Of a stretch of DNA of 64,000 nucleotides, positions 18,387 through 27,918 are shown one piece after another. The DNA is from Akkermansiaceae bacterium (GTDB lineage Bacteria; Verrucomicrobiota; Verrucomicrobiia; Verrucomicrobiales; Akkermansiaceae), in assembly GCA_903906515.1 (NCBI GenBank), contig CAIVKO010000213.1:28978-92977 (forward strand), read 5' to 3'. The notes beneath the pieces are model-generated. The model made no database searches and was not told the DNA's origin. It worked only from the letters and a program-made list of their open reading frames with translations. Both the position numbers and the translations under genes were made by a program. Numbering within the stretch: position 1 is the stretch's first letter; every line of letters begins with the position of its first letter.

Positions 18387-20909
18387 ATGACCTCGTCCTC
18401 AATGAAAATTTCTTCTCATTTTATTGGCTTAATCCGGCGTCGGCCATCGCAAGGCCGCATGCTGTCTGGTTTGCTATCGCCCGTGATCATGTTCGGTCTT
18501 ATGGCCAGCGGGCTTTGCGCGGCGGAGGAAGTTAGGCTTTCGTCTCTGGACATGGGATTCATGCAGCAGCGCAATGGAAAACCGGAAGTCGATCACACGG
18601 CGGATGGCAAACCCCTGCGCATTGCTGGTAAGGAGTATGCACATGGTTGCGGCACTCAGGCACCGAGCGTGGTGCACATCGACCTGCAGGGAGGCAGCAC
18701 ACGATTCACCGCAGAGGTCGGCATTTTTGACGACGGCTCGAAAAACAAAAAAGATGCCAGCGTCGAGTTCGTCATCGAGGGGGATGACAAGGTGCTGTGG
18801 TGCAGCCCGCTGATGCGTGGAGAAACGCCGCCTCAGGCTGTCGATCTCGATCTATCAGGTGTAAAACGGCTGACATTGCGGGTGGATGACGGGTTTGACG
18901 TGACGAGCTTCGACCGTGCGGTTTGGGGTGACGCGGTTTTTCAAGTCGCCGGAGCAAAGCCGGTGGCCGTCGCTGCGCCGACAACACCACCGCGCTGGAA
19001 GCTTGGCGAAGGAATCACCACCGAGTGGCAGGTGGGCAAGGATCAACGCCTGCCTCATGCGGACTTTATCGAACAAGGCGGCCTGCATGTCGGACAGGTG
19101 GTGAACTACCGGATCGATGGCAAGCGGACCTTGGCCATGAAACGCAGTGTGGTCTGGCCCTCGCTGCGCAAAGGAAAAAACGGCATGTTTGACGGCGTCT
19201 TGCTGCATTACGATGCGAAAGAAGCAGAACCAGCCATCACCATCGATGGATCTCCGCTGGGTGACATCACCGTGGATCGCGTCCTGCTGGATGGCACTCT
19301 AACCATTCAAGGCAGTGCCGGGCAGGACCTCAAGGTGACCCGCTGCGCTTTCCCAAGTTCGACCGCGCCGACGGCCATCGACCGCTGGACATTGACCAAT
19401 ACCGGCAAGGTGGCGCGCACGGTGGCGGTTGCACCACTGGCATTAAAGCAGCAGATTCAGGGGCCGTATGGTCTCAACCTCACGGAGGTCAATTGCACCG
19501 CGCCTGCCACCACCCGGTTGGAGCCGGGCAAGGAAATGGTTTTCGCGGTGTTGTTCCGTGGCCGTCTCGACACCGAGAATGCAGGTGTAATCGACATCGC
19601 GGCGGAGGAGCTAGCTCGTCGCGCATACGTTGCGGGCCTGCAAGGAAATCTGCGTCTGGAAACCCCGGAACCGGAACTTGATCGCGCCTTCGCGTTCTGT
19701 AAAATCCGTGTTGCAGAGTCGATCAATTCGACCCGTGGAGGCATGATGCTCGCCCCTGGCGGGCTGGCCTACTACGCCGCCGCATGGTGCAACGACAACG
19801 TGGAATACGCAGGTCCGTTTTTCCCGTTTACCGGCGATCGCAATGGCAATCAGGCATCGCTGGATACCTATCGTCTGTTCCAGAAATACATGAATCCCGA
19901 ATACAAGGCGATTCCCTCATCGTTATATGCCGAGGGGTTAGGTCTTGGCAAAGGGGATGGTGACCGTGGCGATGCCGCGATGTATGCCTATGGCTGCGCG
20001 CGCTTCTGCCTGGCACGGGGTGATGAGGCGATCGCCAAGGAGCTTTGGCCCGCCATCGCGTGGTGTCTCGAATATTCCCGTCGCCAAACCAACCCCGAAG
20101 GCGTGATTGCATCGAACACCGATGAGTTGGAAGGCCGCCTGCCTACCGGCAAGGCCAACCTTTCAACATCCTCGCTCTATTATGGCGGATTGCGCGCCGC
20201 TGCCGATCTCGGGCGGAGTTTGGGAATGAAGACCGAGGCCCGCACTTATGACGAACAGGCGGATGTGATGGCCAAGGCCATCAATACCTATTTCGGTCAC
20301 AAGGTCGAGGGCTTTGAAACCTACCGTTATTACGATGGCAACGATGTGCTGCGCTCGTGGATTTGCCTGCCGCTGTGCATGGGGCTAACGGAACGCCGCG
20401 ATGGTACGATCGCCGCGCTTTTCTCGCCGCGGCTTTGGACATCCGACGGGTTGGCATCGCAAGCGGGCGATCATGCGTTTTGGGATCGCTCCACCCTTTA
20501 CGGGCTGCGCGGCGTCTTGCAGGCCGGAGAGACCGCCACCGGCATGCGTTATCTCAACGCCTACACCAAGCGCCGGCTGTTAGGTGATCACGTGCCATAT
20601 CCGGTCGAGGCATGGCCTGAGGGTGACCAACGTCACCTGTCATCCGAGAGCGGGTTGTATTGTCGGATTTTCACCGAAGGATTGTTCGGATTGAAACCCA
20701 CCGGTTTGGATCGTTTCCAATGCACGCCGCGTCTTCCGGACGGTTGGCCGCGCATGGCGCTGCGTTCGGTGCGGGCCTTCAACCGGAACTTTGACGTGGT
20801 GGTGGAACGCCATGACGGGAAGCAGCGGCTGACCGTGACTCAGGACGGACGCACCGTCGTCACCAAGGATCTGGCCAACGGAGAATCAGCCGAAATCAAA
20901 CTGCCTTAG
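18387..20909 (+). CDS. Exported NPCBM-domain protein with alpha/alpha six-hairpin glycosidase-like C-terminal region
   Basis: ORF 858 aa from 18333, probable start 18387; NPCBM-like GKEYAHGCGTQAPSVVHIDLQGGSTRFTAEVGIFDD; C-terminal GH-like WPAIAWCLEYSRRQTNPEGVI...GDHVPYPVEAWPEGDQRHLSSESGLYCRIFTEGLFGL. Confidence 0.75.
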   Translation: MTSSSMKISSHFIGLIRRRPSQGRMLSGLLSPVIMFGLMASGLCAAEEVRLSSLDMGFMQQRNGKPEVDHTADGKPLRIAGKEYAHGCGTQAPSVVHIDLQGGSTRFTAEVGIFDDGSKNKKDASVEFVIEGDDKVLWCSPLMRGETPPQAVDLDLSGVKRLTLRVDDGFDVTSFDRAVWGDAVFQVAGAKPVAVAAPTTPPRWKLGEGITTEWQVGKDQRLPHADFIEQGGLHVGQVVNYRIDGKRTLAMKRSVVWPSLRKGKNGMFDGVLLHYDAKEAEPAITIDGSPLGDITVDRVLLDGTLTIQGSAGQDLKVTRCAFPSSTAPTAIDRWTLTNTGKVARTVAVAPLALKQQIQGPYGLNLTEVNCTAPATTRLEPGKEMVFAVLFRGRLDTENAGVIDIAAEELARRAYVAGLQGNLRLETPEPELDRAFAFCKIRVAESINSTRGGMMLAPGGLAYYAAAWCNDNVEYAGPFFPFTGDRNGNQASLDTYRLFQKYMNPEYKAIPSSLYAEGLGLGKGDGDRGDAAMYAYGCARFCLARGDEAIAKELWPAIAWCLEYSRRQTNPEGVIASNTDELEGRLPTGKANLSTSSLYYGGLRAAADLGRSLGMKTEARTYDEQADVMAKAINTYFGHKVEGFETYRYYDGNDVLRSWICLPLCMGLTERRDGTIAALFSPRLWTSDGLASQAGDHAFWDRSTLYGLRGVLQAGETATGMRYLNAYTKRRLLGDHVPYPVEAWPEGDQRHLSSESGLYCRIFTEGLFGLKPTGLDRFQCTPRLPDGWPRMALRSVRAFNRNFDVVVERHDGKQRLTVTQDGRTVVTKDLANGESAEIKLP

Positions 20910-20973
20910 GGAATATTCAGACAGGCTCTTAGGGGTGGCTACAGGTCATTTGATGTCTTGATATCAGTAAAAT

Positions 20974-21255
20974 TTGATGCAAAGTGCGGGTGTGATAACC
21001 ACTTTGACCATCGACCCTGAAATCGCGGAACGCCTGCGCCAGGAGCTCGCTTTAGGCAAGCGTCTGCTCAAGATCATTATCAACGAAGCGCTGAAACGCG
21101 GGCTGGGGTTGGAATCTCCTCCTCGTCGAGAACCGTATCGCGTCACGCCGCACTCGTCCCGTTTTCTCGCCGGAATTGATGTGGGGAAATTGAACCAATT
21201 GGCAGATGAAATCGAAGTGGGTGAATTTCAAGCCCTCCAAAACACAACACGATGA
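20974..21255 (+). CDS. VapB-like antitoxin
   Basis: 93 aa; LTIDPEIAERLRQELALGKRLLKIIINEALKRGL; ATGA overlap with the downstream PIN ORF. Confidence 0.7.
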   Translation: MMQSAGVITTLTIDPEIAERLRQELALGKRLLKIIINEALKRGLGLESPPRREPYRVTPHSSRFLAGIDVGKLNQLADEIEVGEFQALQNTTR

Positions 21256-21518
21256 TCGTTCCCGACATCAATCTGCTGATCTACGCTCACAATGACCAAG
21301 CCTCGGAGTATGCCAAGGCCAGGGCTTGGTGGGAAGTCGCGCTCAATGGCAATACTCCTGTGGGAATTCCATGGATCAGCATCAGTGGCTTCATCCGCTT
21401 GATGATCCACCCACGGGTTCTCGCACAACCGATGGATATTGCTCAGGCCGAGCTTTACAGTTGTGATTCGGATTTCTCGCGCTTCCCCGGTCTTCGCTGG
21501 AGAAACCCGCTCGTGTGA
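21252..21518 (+). pseudogene. VapC-like PIN toxin with apparent internal in-frame deletion
   Basis: 88 aa; MIVPDINLLIYAHND...HPRVLAQPMDIAQAE joined directly to LYSCDSDFSRFPGLRWRNPLV; the middle of the PIN domain is absent. Confidence 0.7.
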
Positions 21519-21525
21519 ATGTTAA

Positions 21526-22692
21526 ATGATACCACCTTCCAAGCGTTCGGTTTTGTTGGCACTGACGGACACCCACCATGGTTTTCTGAAGGGGGTGGCG
21601 CGTTATGCGAGGGAGCATCATTGGCATTTGGTGCCTGACATGATTTACTCGGCGAAAATTCCAGTCGGGTGGCGCGGGGACGGCATTCTTTCCTTCATCG
21701 GCGGTCGGGATGATCTCGCGGAATTCATTCTTTCTTCAGGCATGCCGGCGGTTGAGATCTCGATGGTGCGCAATGACATCAAGCTGCCCAGGGTCGAGGG
21801 GGACAACGAGATGATCGGGCGACTGGCAGCCGAGCACTTTCTGGAGCGTGGTTTCCGTCATTTTGCCTGGGCACCGTTCATGGATGATGTGGTCAACGAT
21901 GAGCGTTATCAAGGTTTTGCCAATCGCCTCGCCCTGAATCAACTGACATGCGATCTGCTCCCGACGGCCGATAGCCGGCATGACAATCCGTCATCACGGG
22001 ATTGGTCGGTGAAACGCCAGCGGCTCGTCGAGGCGCTGGTGCGTCTGCCCAATCCGGTGGCGGTATTCGCCTACAACGATGGCGTGGCCGCGGATGTCAT
22101 CGATGCATGTGATGACGCCGGGTTGTTAGTTCCCGAGGCGGTCGCTGTGATGGGGGTGGATAATGATGCGCTGCTTTGTGAGTGCGTGCGGGTCCCTCTA
22201 ACAAGCGTGTGCCACGACCTCGAGGGGTTGGCATACGAGGGCGCCGCATTGCTGGACCGGATGATGAACGGGGAGAAGGCTCCGACGGAAGTGATCCGGG
22301 TGCAACCCAAGGGAGTGGTGACGCGCCGGAGCACCGACATTGTGGCCGTGGACGATCTGCAATTGGCGCGGGCGCTGCGCTTTATTCGAGACCAATACAC
22401 GAACCCGCTACTTGGCGTGGAGGATGTGGTGGCCGCCACCGACATCTCGCGCCGTTTGCTGGAAATGGCGTTCCGCCGGGAAATGAAGCGGAGTCTGAAC
22501 GAGGAAATCGTCCGAGTGCGCATGGAGAAGGTCAAGGACCTGCTCATCACCACCAACCTGAAAATCGTTGATGTGGCAGCCGCAACCGGATTCACCCGGC
22601 CGAGGCATCTTTTCAGAACCTTCCGGAAGTTTTTCGGGATCAGTCCGAAGAACTACCGCATCGCACAAATGGGGAAGGGTTATTCGTTATAA
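21526..22692 (+). CDS. XylR-like regulator (LacI-type sensor domain with C-terminal AraC HTH)
   Basis: 388 aa; PBP1-like N part (VEGDNEMIGRLAAEHFLERGFRHFAW; VMGVDNDALLCE) and AraC HTH ending ATGFTRPRHLFRTFRKFFGISPKNYR. Confidence 0.9.
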   Translation: MIPPSKRSVLLALTDTHHGFLKGVARYAREHHWHLVPDMIYSAKIPVGWRGDGILSFIGGRDDLAEFILSSGMPAVEISMVRNDIKLPRVEGDNEMIGRLAAEHFLERGFRHFAWAPFMDDVVNDERYQGFANRLALNQLTCDLLPTADSRHDNPSSRDWSVKRQRLVEALVRLPNPVAVFAYNDGVAADVIDACDDAGLLVPEAVAVMGVDNDALLCECVRVPLTSVCHDLEGLAYEGAALLDRMMNGEKAPTEVIRVQPKGVVTRRSTDIVAVDDLQLARALRFIRDQYTNPLLGVEDVVAATDISRRLLEMAFRREMKRSLNEEIVRVRMEKVKDLLITTNLKIVDVAAATGFTRPRHLFRTFRKFFGISPKNYRIAQMGKGYSL

Positions 22693-22710
22693 GTTATTGG
22701 AGAGATTTTC

Positions 22711-22770
22711 TCACTCCGGGAAGATCCAACGGCTGTCGTAGTCCGGGATGATTTCGCCGTGTTGGATTTT
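22711..22770 (-). pseudogene. Possible C-terminal remnant of a lost gene
   Basis: Manual minus translation KIQHGEIIPDYDSRWIFPE-stop, preceded in frame by a stop; abuts repeat at 22774. Confidence 0.35.
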
Positions 22771-22773
22771 TCA

Positions 22774-22851
22774 GTAGCGGTCCACATAGACCGCTTGCCA
22801 AAAGTCCTTACCGTAACGGGAAGTTTTATTGAGCGGATTTCGAGCCGCTAC
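22774..22851. repeat. Degenerate GTAGCGG...CCGCT paired inverted repeat
   Basis: GTAGCGGTCCACATAGACCGCT ... GAGCGGATTTCGAGCCGCTAC, related to 13895 and 52886 elements. Confidence 0.45.
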
Positions 22852-22995
22852 GCGGTTTTGTTTTCAGCATTCCGGGCTGTGGATGCCGATTCCTGCGTTG
22901 TTCTTCGGCCACGGATGATTATCCGCGTCCTCATCACGCCTTGGACTCGGCGTCCACAGGCTCGGCCGTTTCGGCAATTACTTTTGGCAAACGGT

Positions 22996-23135
22996 CTAGT
23001 GTTCCACGCTCTTGCGATAGTTCAGTTCGAGGTTGAGCAAGCCGAACAGAATGAGGGCGTCAACCACTGGAATCGTGCCGGCCAGCAGGTCTGTGGTCGC
23101 GCGCATCGGGGCGCTCAGTCCAGCGAAGATGAAGC
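22996..23135 (-). pseudogene. MFS transporter gene fragment, paralogous to part of 26053..27693
   Basis: Minus translation GFIFAGLSAPMRATTDLLAGTIPVVDALILFGLLNLELNYRKSVEH-stop versus CFIFAGLSARMRATTSLLVGTILVVVALVLFGLTNL in the intact MFS protein. Confidence 0.75.
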
Positions 23136-23268
23136 CGCTCCATTTTGCGGTTCCGCTCTCCTTTTTGAAATCTTCGTAGTTCCAACTGCGGAATTCACAT
23201 CCATAAAATCGATTGCTCCCGCATTTCGGGATTGATACCGGTATGTTCCGGGTCCAACTATCCCCGGC

Positions 23269-24534
23269 ATGACGAAACCAATGCGCATTGCGATCCTGGG
23301 CTGTGGTTCCCGGGGCAGAACTTACGGACGAATTGCCGCCAGCATGCCGGAACGCTACGAGATCGTGGCAGTGGCGGATCTCGCCGCCGCCAAGACCGCT
23401 ACCCTGGCTGGTTTGAGCGATCCCGGAAAGATCCGGGTTTTCGACTCGGATAAGTCCCTTTTCGCGGCAGGCAAGCTAGCCGATGTGTTGTTGATCGCCA
23501 CTCAGGATGCCGACCACTTTGGTCACGCGATGGACGCCATGGATCTCGGCTACGACCTGATGCTTGAGAAGCCTGCCGCCGAAACCCTGGAACGTTGCGA
23601 GGAACTGGATAGAAAAGCACGCGAGACCGGATGCCGCATCCTGCCCTGCTTCGTTCTGCGGTATACTCCGTTTTACCAGGCTGTTCGCCGATTCATCGAC
23701 AGCGGACGCCTGGGCAGGATCATGACCATCCGTGCCAGCGAGGGCGTGGATGCCTTTCATCAGGCGCATTCTTACGTCCGCGGCCACTGGGCCAACTCGG
23801 ATAAGGCTTCACCCATGATCGTCGCCAAATGCTCGCACGACACCGATCTGCTGTGCTGGTTCGCCAACTCCACCCCGAAATCCATCACCAGCCACGGTCG
23901 GCTTGACTGGTTCAAAAAAGAGAATGCTCCGGCAGGAGCACCCATGCGTTGCACCGACGGCTGTCCTGCGGCCGCGGACTGCATTTACGACGCTCATCAC
24001 TACCTCAAGGAGAAGCGGAATTTCCTGCGCATGGTCATGCCTGGCGCCGAGGGGAAAACCGGGGCTTATGAATTGCCGGAAGAACCGATTCTGGAGTTCA
24101 TCAAGACTTCCCCTTGGGGTCGTTGTGTCTATCACTGTGACAACAATGTGGTGGACCACCAGATCGTGGCCTGCGAGATGGAAAACGGCGTGACGGCCAC
24201 CCTGACCATGACCGCTTTTGATTGTGATCGTACCATTGAGATTCATGGCACCCTCGGCTCATTGAGGGGTGGCGAGCCCTATCAACGCGGTGGGGCCCAT
24301 GAGCTTTGGTTTTACGATCACCGGGACGGCAAGGTCGAGGCGATTGCGGTGGAACAACCTCAAGACGATGGTTATTCCAGCCACGGCGGCGGGGATTTCG
24401 GTATCGTGGATGCGCTCGATCGCCTGTTTGCCGGCCCTGATGCCCTGTCGCCCGGTCTCGATGGCCTCGCTGGCCACCGTCTCGCCTACCGGTCTGAGGA
24501 ATCGCGCCTCGCCGGTGGTGCGCCCAAAAGTTAA
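23269..24534 (+). CDS. Gfo/Idh/MocA family oxidoreductase
   Basis: 421 aa; MRIAILGCGSRGRTYGRIAA, DLMLEKPAAETLERCEEL, KCSHDTDLLCWF. Confidence 0.92.
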   Translation: MTKPMRIAILGCGSRGRTYGRIAASMPERYEIVAVADLAAAKTATLAGLSDPGKIRVFDSDKSLFAAGKLADVLLIATQDADHFGHAMDAMDLGYDLMLEKPAAETLERCEELDRKARETGCRILPCFVLRYTPFYQAVRRFIDSGRLGRIMTIRASEGVDAFHQAHSYVRGHWANSDKASPMIVAKCSHDTDLLCWFANSTPKSITSHGRLDWFKKENAPAGAPMRCTDGCPAAADCIYDAHHYLKEKRNFLRMVMPGAEGKTGAYELPEEPILEFIKTSPWGRCVYHCDNNVVDHQIVACEMENGVTATLTMTAFDCDRTIEIHGTLGSLRGGEPYQRGGAHELWFYDHRDGKVEAIAVEQPQDDGYSSHGGGDFGIVDALDRLFAGPDALSPGLDGLAGHRLAYRSEESRLAGGAPKS

Positions 24535-24541
24535 CCGCCGG

Positions 24542-25981
24542 TCACTTGCGGTGCGTGGCAGACTCGAACCAATTGCGTAGCATCCATGCCACCAGACAGC
24601 CTGCCACGGCATAGAGTCCGAGGAAGAGCCACATTGCCTCAGGGCGGTGCCAGTAGTCGAGTTGTCCTGCGACCATCGCCTCTTTCAGAGGTACATCCGC
24701 GCCGGCGATTTTGACGGTCTCCGGCGACCATCGGGCGAGCAGGTGGCCGGAGAGCAGGCTGACGCCGGTCTTTGCCGCGAACCACGGAATCATCGAAAAG
24801 CCCATGTAGGCGCCTTCCTGGCCTTTCGGCGCGATGGCGGCGGTGTATTCATTGAGTCTGGGTGACCAGATCACCTCGCCGATGGTCACAAGGATCATGG
24901 CGAGAATGGCCATGGTATAGTGGTTGGTTTCGATGCTCCATGGGTAGAGGTTCCATGGTATCGCCATGGGCAGCAGCGCGATCGAGGTGATCATCCCCCC
25001 GTAAATGAGCATCTTGAATACCGGATAGCGACTGATGATCGGAATCAGCAGGATGAGCCCCGCGACGACTCCAATCGGATTGATGGCGGTGAGGAGGCCG
25101 ATGTTGGCGTCGGTGCCGATCGTTCGTTCCCAGTATTTGGGCATGATCAGATAGAAATACAGAAACACGGCGCGCACACCGAGGACCAGTGTGATCAGCA
25201 CGATCAGCCGCCACAGGGCGGAGTGAGCGAACATCTCCTTCATTGCGGTGAGTGGTGATTTCCGCTCCACGGTCTTTTGGGATTTCGCCTCTTCGGGTGG
25301 GTCGTCGGGACTGACCAACTGTTCCTCCCGACGGATAAATGCCGTTGTTGCGACGAGGCAGAGGGTGGTTGTGACGACTCCCATTGTGAAAACGTGGGTG
25401 TTGGCATTGGGGATCTTGAGCCACACGCGGAGCGTGTCCACGGACAGTCCCGCCGCCACGCCACCGAGATTGGAGAACAGATACCACAGGTTGAATCCGG
25501 CGCTGCGGGAACGGCGGGTGGTGAACCTCGCCGTCGCCGCCTGAAACGAGGTTTGTATGCCCGCCTGGAATGGTGCCGTCATCACGAGCAGGACGGTTGC
25601 GATGATGCCGCGGTTGGGCAGCCACGCGTTGAGTCCCACGAAAACCATGCCGAGTCGCAGCACGAGCAGAGCGGACATGCAGAGGGTGATGGACTTGCGG
25701 ATTCCCAGCCAGTCCGTCGCCGCGCCCGAGAACAGCAGCATCAGGGTGGTGGCCGAGGTGAACAGGGTGATGGTGTAGCCCGCGTCCTTGTCATTGAATC
25801 CCAGGTCCTTTGAAAGGAACATCGATGCCACCGTGATCATGGCAAAGTAGAACATCGAGTCCAGAAAGTTGACGGTCTGGAGCCCCCAGTATTCCACGCG
25901 GGTTTCCTTCAGGACGCCGAATTCCTTGAAATACCTGACGACGATGTTATCGGCCGTTTTTGGAGCTTGGGATTGGGTCAT
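24542..25981 (-). CDS. MFS transporter
   Basis: 479 aa multi-TM; KDAGYTITLFTSATTLMLLFSGAATDWLGIRKSITL and RSAGFNLWYLFSNLGGVAAG. Confidence 0.88.
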   Translation of the reverse strand: MTQSQAPKTADNIVVRYFKEFGVLKETRVEYWGLQTVNFLDSMFYFAMITVASMFLSKDLGFNDKDAGYTITLFTSATTLMLLFSGAATDWLGIRKSITLCMSALLVLRLGMVFVGLNAWLPNRGIIATVLLVMTAPFQAGIQTSFQAATARFTTRRSRSAGFNLWYLFSNLGGVAAGLSVDTLRVWLKIPNANTHVFTMGVVTTTLCLVATTAFIRREEQLVSPDDPPEEAKSQKTVERKSPLTAMKEMFAHSALWRLIVLITLVLGVRAVFLYFYLIMPKYWERTIGTDANIGLLTAINPIGVVAGLILLIPIISRYPVFKMLIYGGMITSIALLPMAIPWNLYPWSIETNHYTMAILAMILVTIGEVIWSPRLNEYTAAIAPKGQEGAYMGFSMIPWFAAKTGVSLLSGHLLARWSPETVKIAGADVPLKEAMVAGQLDYWHRPEAMWLFLGLYAVAGCLVAWMLRNWFESATHRK

Positions 25982-26052
25982 GCGGGGTGAAAAGTGCGGT
26001 GCCGGGCCGTTGATGGAAAGACTTTTTAGGGCGTTTGCCGGATTTCACAGGG

Positions 26053-27693
26053 TCATTTCGCCCCATCCGCCGCTGATTGGGTGGATAAATGGCTTTGTCT
26101 TTCTCGATTGGCGAGTTGGCGGATCCACTTGCCGTAGGCCCAGATCAAGCCTGCGGCAACCAGTCCGATGCATGCGAAGAAATACCAGGTGCCTCCGACA
26201 TTGTGACTTTCATAAAGCAACTTCGTAAGGGCCTGGGGTGACTCGCCGGTGAATGCGACTAACTTGTGGAATGCCTCGCCGACCGGTAACGCGGCCTCCG
26301 TCACCTGCGACGCGTCCATGCCCCTGGCGACCAGCATTTCACGAGCGAACACATCCTTGTCGGACCACATGTGATAGAGTTGCGGCCCGACCTTCCCCTC
26401 GATCGTCGCGCCGATCAGGATGGGTGCTTGGGAAAATCCGATCCACATCGCCTTCTTGTCGGGCGGGGCGATGTTGCCGATGAACTCACTGAACTTCGGA
26501 CTGGCGAGCATTTCCCCGACGCTGAAAATCGCCATGGCGGCGACGCAGAGCCATGCGAGGTTGGTCAAACCGAACAGAACGAGTGCGACCACGACCAGGA
26601 TCGTGCCGACCAGCAGGCTGGTAGTAGCGCGCATTCTGGCGCTCAGGCCGGCGAAGATAAAACAAGTGAGCATGATCAAGCCGGCGTTGATGTTCACGAT
26701 CCCCTCGGGTTCGATTTTCATGCCGTCCCCCTTCATCCCCAGCAGGAATTGAAACACACTGCTACGGGTGCCTTCCGCGCCGAAAAGAGTTGTTACGATC
26801 GCGCTGGTATCGACCCAATCCTCGACAAATTTTGGCAACACGTCCCAGATCATTGGGAACATAAACCACCACAACGTGAAAATGAGCAGGTAAAGATGGA
26901 GGTGGGGTTTCTTGAGTTCTCGGAGCGACTCCCGGAACAGGCTGGCCTCTTTCACCTGGCCGGACTTCACCAGAGCGCGGCGTTCGAGGCGCTCTTCTAT
27001 GCCGGGCTCCTTGTAGGTGAGCAGTAGCAGGATATTGAGACAGATAAATCCGGCGTTGGTGTAGAAGACATATTTCCACTCCATCTGCCGCATGTGCAGG
27101 GCGATGAGCGGCCCGATCCATGCGCCGATGTTGACAGTTTGATAGAAAACTCCCCATGCCACCGAACTGTTGCGGCGCGTGCAACTGCGGATGAGCGTGC
27201 CCTGGATGCCTGGCTTGAACACCGCCGTGCCCAAGGCCAAAAACATCGCCCCAGCGAAAAATCCCCAGTAACTTGGAAACCAAGCCATCACCAGGTAACC
27301 GAAACATTTGATCACGGTGGAGGCAAAAATCGTCTGCTTGTAACCATAGCGGTCGGAGAGACCACCGGTGAGCACTGATCCGCCCGACTGGAGCAGACTC
27401 CAGAAAAAAAGCAGAGTGCCAAAGGTGGACATCGACACGCCCAGCCCACCGTCGGATTGGCCGCGTGTCACATAAAGGCTGGCGACCGAACGCACGCCGT
27501 AAAAGGCCAATCTCTCGATCATTTCCATGCCGCCCACGATCCAGAACACATACCCCAAGCTACCCAACGCGGCCCAAAGACCGAGTTGCTTGACGTCATC
27601 AAGGGTGGACTCGTTGTGCTTTTCGCCGGGATCGGTGTTTTGGTTCATTTGCGAAGTTTTATTTGAATCACCGGATGATTTGAGTGAGGACAA
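26053..27693 (-). CDS. MFS transporter
   Basis: 546 aa multi-TM; GGSVLTGGLSDRYGYKQTIFAS, NSSVAWGVFYQTVNIGAWIGPLIA. Confidence 0.88.
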   Translation of the reverse strand: MSSLKSSGDSNKTSQMNQNTDPGEKHNESTLDDVKQLGLWAALGSLGYVFWIVGGMEMIERLAFYGVRSVASLYVTRGQSDGGLGVSMSTFGTLLFFWSLLQSGGSVLTGGLSDRYGYKQTIFASTVIKCFGYLVMAWFPSYWGFFAGAMFLALGTAVFKPGIQGTLIRSCTRRNSSVAWGVFYQTVNIGAWIGPLIALHMRQMEWKYVFYTNAGFICLNILLLLTYKEPGIEERLERRALVKSGQVKEASLFRESLRELKKPHLHLYLLIFTLWWFMFPMIWDVLPKFVEDWVDTSAIVTTLFGAEGTRSSVFQFLLGMKGDGMKIEPEGIVNINAGLIMLTCFIFAGLSARMRATTSLLVGTILVVVALVLFGLTNLAWLCVAAMAIFSVGEMLASPKFSEFIGNIAPPDKKAMWIGFSQAPILIGATIEGKVGPQLYHMWSDKDVFAREMLVARGMDASQVTEAALPVGEAFHKLVAFTGESPQALTKLLYESHNVGGTWYFFACIGLVAAGLIWAYGKWIRQLANRERQSHLSTQSAADGAK

Positions 27694-27918
27694 CCGTCCC
27701 CAAGGCGCGGTGGATTTTCAGCCATCCGTCGTAACTGAGAAACATATCAAGATCCCGTAGGAAGACGTGACTCCACCTGAAGCCGCTTACAAAATCAAGG
27801 ATGTGTGCAAATTAGACCCTGAAAATTCGTAAAATGGCACTTTGGGTGTCCTTGGTGTTTTCGCCTTGTGGGCTGTCGAGTCCGACCGTATCGAGTCGAC
27901 TGCCAAACGTGTATCACC

